Assembly (NCBI RefSeq): GCF_036906915.1
Contig: NZ_JBAKHX010000010.1
Location: 1 to 64,000, forward strand
Reading direction: 5' to 3'
Length of the DNA stretch: 64,000 bases
From: Phytohabitans sp036906915
GTDB taxonomy: Bacteria; Actinomycetota; Actinomycetes; Mycobacteriales; Micromonosporaceae
In this document: piece by piece, positions 60,524 through 64,000 of the stretch
How the letters are laid out: every line of letters starts with the position of its first letter
Position numbering within the stretch: position 1 is the first letter of the stretch
Notes under the pieces: generated by a model
What the model was told of the DNA's origin: nothing
Databases searched by the model: none
Seen by the model: only the letters and a program-made list of their open reading frames with translations
Program-made: the position numbers and the translations under genes

Positions 60524-60795
60524 CTAGCTGACCCGGCGCTGGATGCGCCACAGACCGACCGCCGCGAGCAGTGCGCCAAGCCCGAGATACAGCCCCAGTT
60601 CGATCCATTGGAACGGCCAGAATCGCTGGTTGGGCTGGTGTTCCACGTCGATGTGGAGGCCGAGTTCGCCGAGGCATACCGCGGTGTCACCGAACCTGCC
60701 GGTGGCGCCGGTCTTCGGGGCGTTGTCGAGGCACTGGTTGAAGGCGGCGTCGGAGAGTCGCCGGCCGTCAGCTGTCAGGAGCCCCGTCGATCACC
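60524..60795 (-). pseudogene. C-terminal remnant of a membrane protein
   Basis: Read on the minus strand, about 88 codons give LLTADGRRLSDAAFNQCLDN, a middle part with two cysteines, WPFQWIELGLYLGLGALLA (one helix) and a short basic tail RIQRRVS before the stop. There is no start codon: the frame runs into an in-frame stop at ~60795, where a LuxR remnant begins on the other strand. The helix and basic tail indicate a single-pass inner-membrane anchor. The 5' part has been deleted. Confidence 0.6.
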
Positions 60796-61050
60796 GTACG
60801 GCTACTACGCCACCTGACCAGGCCCGGACGAGAACCCGACAGGACGCTACCGTCGCTGTCGGACCGCGAAATGGAGGTCGTCCGGGAGATCGCACGCGGC
60901 CGCACCAACCTGGAGATCGGCGCCGAACTGTTCATCTCCCTGAGTACGGTCAAAAGCCACGTGTCGACCATCCAGACGAAGCTCGGTCTGCGCAACCGCG
61001 TCGAGATCGCCGCCTGGGCCTGGGAGAACCGGGTCGTCGAAACCGCCTGA
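60783..61050 (+). pseudogene. LuxR/NarL-type response regulator, C-terminal remnant
   Basis: The plus strand encodes ITVRLLRHLTRPG, LSDREMEVVREIARGRTN and the GerE-type helix-turn-helix LFISLSTVKSHVSTI, ending in a stop. The receiver domain and the start are missing. It abuts the truncated membrane-protein remnant, so both genes were cut by the same event. Confidence 0.75.
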
Positions 61051-61119
61051 CGGCGCGCTCCCGAGCCGAGCGACACACCCGACACACCATCTGGTGTTGT
61101 GATTTTGAGCTGACACCCA

Positions 61120-61280
61120 TATATGGTGTTGCCTGCAGCTGGTTCGACCGTCCCGCCAGGACGGTCGAGGCAAGAGGGAACCCCGGTGTGAGTCCGGGAC
61201 TGCCCCGCAGCGGTGAGTGGGAACGACCGCCGTCAACCAAGCACTGGGCCTTTGCCGGCCTGGGAAGCGACGGCCAGTAG
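61120..61280 (+). ncRNA. Cobalamin (AdoCbl) riboswitch
   Basis: The conserved core is plain: AAGAGGGAACCCCGGTGTGA, GTCCGGGACTGCCCCGCAGC, GGTGAGTGGGAACGA, then AGCACTGGG (B12-box-like) and GGGAAGCGACGGCCAGTAG. It lies about 180 bp ahead of nrdA. Cobalamin riboswitches are known to repress class Ia nrdAB in Streptomyces when B12 is ample and a B12-dependent class II enzyme can serve. Confidence 0.93.
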
Positions 61281-61325
61281 ATGACCATCCGTGGTCATGC
61301 CCGCGAGTCCGAAGACCTGCCAGCG

Positions 61326-61351
61326 CACCGCACGCCACCGGGCGTGCGGTG
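61326..61351 (+). terminator. Hairpin in the riboswitch expression platform
   Basis: CACCGCACGCC pairs with GGCGTGCGGTG (11 bp, 4-nt loop) 46 nt after the aptamer and 110 nt before the nrdA start. It may be the off-state terminator or a structure that affects downstream translation; no U-run is present. Confidence 0.5.
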
Positions 61352-61460
61352 GTCGAAGGCCGCGCGGGACGGCCGACGCCATCAGCCGGTCCGCGCCACG
61401 GGCCGGTGGGGCGTCCCCCTGCGCACCGGCGACCTCGGCAGAAGCGGAGGGTAGGGGGAC

Positions 61461-63809
61461 ATGACAGTCATGCGGGTCCGCAAGCGCAACGGCGACAGCG
61501 AACCGGTAGACGTCAACAAGATCGTTAGAGCGGTCGAGCGGTGGGTGGACGACCTGGCCGAGGTTGACCCGCTGCGGGTCGCGACCAAGACCATCAGCGG
61601 GCTGTACGACGGGGCCACCACGGCCGAACTGGACCGGCTGTCGATCCAGACGGCGGCCGAGCTGATCGGTGAGGAGCCGCAGTACTCGAAGCTGGCGGCG
61701 CGGCTGCTGGCCGCGTTCGTGGACAAGGAGGTCCGCGGCCAGGGGGTGGCGAGCTTCAGCCAGTCGATCCGCCACGCGCACCAGCAGGGGCTGATCGGCG
61801 ACGAGACCGCCGAGTTCGTGGCCCGCAACGCGCGCAAGCTCGACGACGCCGTCGATCCCGACGCGGACCTGCGGTTCGAGTACTTCGGGCTGCGCACGGT
61901 CGCCGACCGGTACCTGCTGCGCCATCCGCGGTCCCGGCTGGTGGTGGAGACGCCGCAGTACTGGTTGCTGCGCGTGGCCTGCGGCCTGTCCGAGACGCCG
62001 GCCGAGGCGATCGGCTTCTACCGGCTGATGTCCAGCCTGGCCTACCTGCCCAGCTCGCCGACGCTGTTCAATTCGGGCACCCGGCACACCCAGATGTCGT
62101 CCTGCTTCCTGGTCGACTCGCCGCGCGACGAGCTCGACTCGATCTACGAGCGCTATCACCAGGTCGCGAAGCTGTCGAAGTTCTCCGGCGGCATCGGCAT
62201 CTCCTGGTCCCGCGTCCGCGGCCGGGGCGCGCTGATCCGCGGCACGAACGGCAAGTCCAACGGCATCGTGCCGTTCCTCAAGACCCTCGACGCCGGCGTG
62301 GCCGCGGTCAACCAGGGAGGCCGGCGCAAGGGCGCCGCCTGCGTCTATCTCGAACCCTGGCACCCGGACATCGAGGAGTTCCTCGAACTGCGCGACAACA
62401 CCGGCGAGGACGCCCGCCGCACGCACAACCTGAACCTGGCCAACTGGATCCCGGACGAGTTCATGCGCCGCGTCGAGGCCGACGCCGACTGGTCCCTGAT
62501 CGACCCGAGCGACGCGCCGGAGCTGCCCGACCTGTACGGCGAGGAGTTCGAGGAGGCCTACCGCGCGGCCGAGAAGAAGGCGGTCAAGACGGTCAAGGCC
62601 CGTGACCTGTACGGGCGGATGATGCGCACCCTGGCGCAGACCGGCAACGGGTGGATGACGTTCAAGGACGCGTCGAACCGGCTGTCCAACCAGACCGGCG
62701 CCCCGGGCAACACCATCCACCTGTCGAACCTGTGCACCGAGATCCTCGAGGTCAACGGCGACGACGAGACGGCGGTGTGCAACCTGGGCTCGATCAACCT
62801 GGGCGCGCACGTCACCGCCGACGGAGTCGACTGGAAGAAGCTGCGTGCGACGGTGCGCACCGCGGTCCTCTTCCTGGACCGGGTCATCGACATCAACTTC
62901 TACCCGTCCGCGCAGGCGGCGGCGTCGAACCCGCGGTGGCGGCCGGTTGGCCTCGGGCTGATGGGCCTGCAGGACGCGTTCTTCACGCTCCGGTTACCGT
63001 TCGACGCGGACGCCGCCCGGGAGCTGTCCACCCGGGTACAGGAGGAGATCTTCCTGTCCGCGCTGGAGACGTCCGCCGAGTTGGCCGAGCGGTTCGGCAC
63101 GCATCCGGCGTACCCGGAAACCCGCGCCGCCCAGGGTGAGCTGCACCCGGACCTGTGGGGCGTCGAACCGTCGCAGACCGATCGGTGGGCGGCGCTGCGA
63201 TCGAAGATCGCGGCGACCGGCCTGCGCAACTCGCTGGTGGTCGCGATCGCGCCGACGGCCACGATCGCCTCCATCGCCGGCTGCTACGAGTGCATCGAGC
63301 CGCAGGTGTCCAACCTGTTCAAGCGCGAGACCATGTCGGGCGAGTTCCTTCAGATCAACACCTATCTGGTACGCGAGCTGAAGGCGCGCGGGCTGTGGAC
63401 GGCGCCGATCCGCGAGCAGATCAAGCGGGCCGAGGGGTCCGTGCAAGGCATCGCGGACCTGCCCGCCGACGTTCGCGAGCTGTTCCGCACCGCCTGGGAA
63501 CTGCCGCAGCGCTCCCTGATCGACCTGGCCGCCGCCCGCGCGCCGTACATCGACCAGTCGCAGTCGCTGAACCTGTTCCTGAGCGCGCCCACCATCGGCA
63601 AGCTCTCATCGATGTACCTGTACGCCTGGAAAGCCGGACTGAAGACGACCTATTACCTGCGGTCGCGACCGGCGACCCGGATCCAGCAGGCCACCGTCGC
63701 CATCACCACCCAGGTAGCAGCAGTCACCGACGGCTCCAACGTCTCAGTCGTCTCCGACGACGTGGCCTGCTCCCTGGAGAACCCCGAGACCTGCGAGGCG
63801 TGCCAATGA
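61461..63809 (+). CDS. nrdA: Class Ia ribonucleoside-diphosphate reductase, alpha subunit
   Basis: A 782-residue catalytic subunit that reduces ribonucleoside diphosphates to deoxy forms. An N-terminal ATP-cone (MRVRKRNGDSEPVDVNKIVR) precedes the ten-stranded barrel. QMSSCFLVDSP carries the substrate-site Cys; NLSNLCTEIL-like LSNLCTEILEVN carries the thiyl-radical Cys; IAPTATIASIAG binds substrate phosphates. The C-terminal CEACQ pair shuttles electrons from thioredoxin or NrdH. AGGGGGAC before the ATG sets the start. It overlaps nrdB (ATGA) and is controlled by the upstream cobalamin riboswitch. Confidence 0.95.
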   Translation: MTVMRVRKRNGDSEPVDVNKIVRAVERWVDDLAEVDPLRVATKTISGLYDGATTAELDRLSIQTAAELIGEEPQYSKLAARLLAAFVDKEVRGQGVASFSQSIRHAHQQGLIGDETAEFVARNARKLDDAVDPDADLRFEYFGLRTVADRYLLRHPRSRLVVETPQYWLLRVACGLSETPAEAIGFYRLMSSLAYLPSSPTLFNSGTRHTQMSSCFLVDSPRDELDSIYERYHQVAKLSKFSGGIGISWSRVRGRGALIRGTNGKSNGIVPFLKTLDAGVAAVNQGGRRKGAACVYLEPWHPDIEEFLELRDNTGEDARRTHNLNLANWIPDEFMRRVEADADWSLIDPSDAPELPDLYGEEFEEAYRAAEKKAVKTVKARDLYGRMMRTLAQTGNGWMTFKDASNRLSNQTGAPGNTIHLSNLCTEILEVNGDDETAVCNLGSINLGAHVTADGVDWKKLRATVRTAVLFLDRVIDINFYPSAQAAASNPRWRPVGLGLMGLQDAFFTLRLPFDADAARELSTRVQEEIFLSALETSAELAERFGTHPAYPETRAAQGELHPDLWGVEPSQTDRWAALRSKIAATGLRNSLVVAIAPTATIASIAGCYECIEPQVSNLFKRETMSGEFLQINTYLVRELKARGLWTAPIREQIKRAEGSVQGIADLPADVRELFRTAWELPQRSLIDLAAARAPYIDQSQSLNLFLSAPTIGKLSSMYLYAWKAGLKTTYYLRSRPATRIQQATVAITTQVAAVTDGSNVSVVSDDVACSLENPETCEACQ

Positions 63810-64000
63810 TGCTGCTCGACCCGGGCATGGACCTGACCCTGCGGCCCATGCGGTATCCGCACTTCTTCGACCGCTTCAAGGACGCCATCAAGAACACCTG
63901 GACGGTCGAGGAGGTGGACCTGCACTCCGACCTCGCCGACCTGTCGAAGCTCTCCCCCGCGGAGAAGCACCTGGTCAGCCGGCTGGTCGCGTTCTTCGCC
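63806..64000 (+). CDS. nrdB: Ribonucleoside-diphosphate reductase, beta subunit (partial)
   Basis: The first 65 codons of the radical-bearing subunit, cut by the window end. RYPHFFDRFKDAIKNTWTVE and LSPAEKHLVSRLVAFFA are typical of the N-terminal part of class I beta subunits, ahead of the diiron helices. Its ATG overlaps the nrdA stop (ATGATG); a second ATG follows directly. Cotranscribed with nrdA under the riboswitch. Confidence 0.93.
   Translation, partial: MMLLDPGMDLTLRPMRYPHFFDRFKDAIKNTWTVEEVDLHSDLADLSKLSPAEKHLVSRLVAFFA

Overview
This is high-GC DNA with actinomycete codon use, ATG/GTG starts and frequent ATGA-coupled genes. It carries SARP regulators, a mycothiol-type maleylpyruvate isomerase-fold protein, DrrAB-type exporters, many secreted hydrolases and nrdAB behind a cobalamin riboswitch. 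Together these point to a filamentous actinomycete, most likely Micromonosporaceae; the family is inferred from gene style, not from a marker gene.

Layout. 0-6.3 kb: remnants, an AfsR-like SARP-NB-ARC-TPR regulator, a DHA2 drug exporter with a small overlapping upstream ORF, and a DUF2306 membrane protein. 6.5-11.8 kb: two secreted proteins, one a glycoside-hydrolase-like DUF5722 protein, the other a 1052-residue repeat protein ending in a Scabin/pierisin-like ADP-ribosyltransferase domain. 12-14.3 kb: an erythromycin-esterase-family gene between two pieces of a decayed transposase. 14.3-18.9 kb: a SpoU-type RNA methyltransferase behind two ABC half-transporters. 19-27 kb: a LacI remnant, a 57-bp palindromic element, a DUF418 membrane protein, a single-chain biotin-dependent acyl-CoA carboxylase of about 1816 residues, and a DinB-like protein.

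27.3-35.6 kb is the most interesting region. A tightly coupled minus-strand run encodes a MauE-like membrane protein, a TlpA/MauD-like thioredoxin, an ABC exporter, a small SARP regulator, a 73-residue peptide with eight cysteines, and a MacB/FtsX-type permease with its ATPase. A divergent S26 signal peptidase starts across a 145-bp gap. This reads as a system that makes, oxidises, exports and trims a disulfide-rich peptide. I do not recognise it as a named pathway.

35.6-39.2 kb: ligJ and ligK of protocatechuate 4,5-cleavage, with a GntR regulator, a DUF6282 hydrolase and a deleted 37-codon gene remnant. 39.2-43.2 kb: a PL9-like pectate lyase and a GH95 fucosidase. 43.3-47.5 kb: an ArsR-type regulator with an S41 peptidase, facing a DrrAB-type exporter. 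47.7-52.7 kb: an amidohydrolase, a Tat-exported peptidoglycan-binding protein, a decayed gene and a beta-lactamase-fold lipoprotein. 52.8-59.3 kb: a sugar ABC importer, class II aldolase and ADP-dependent-type sugar kinase operon facing its DeoR regulator. 59.5-64 kb: a YcnI copper protein, deletion scars, then the cobalamin riboswitch, nrdA and the start of nrdB, which runs off the window.

No tRNA, rRNA, CRISPR array or replication origin was seen.
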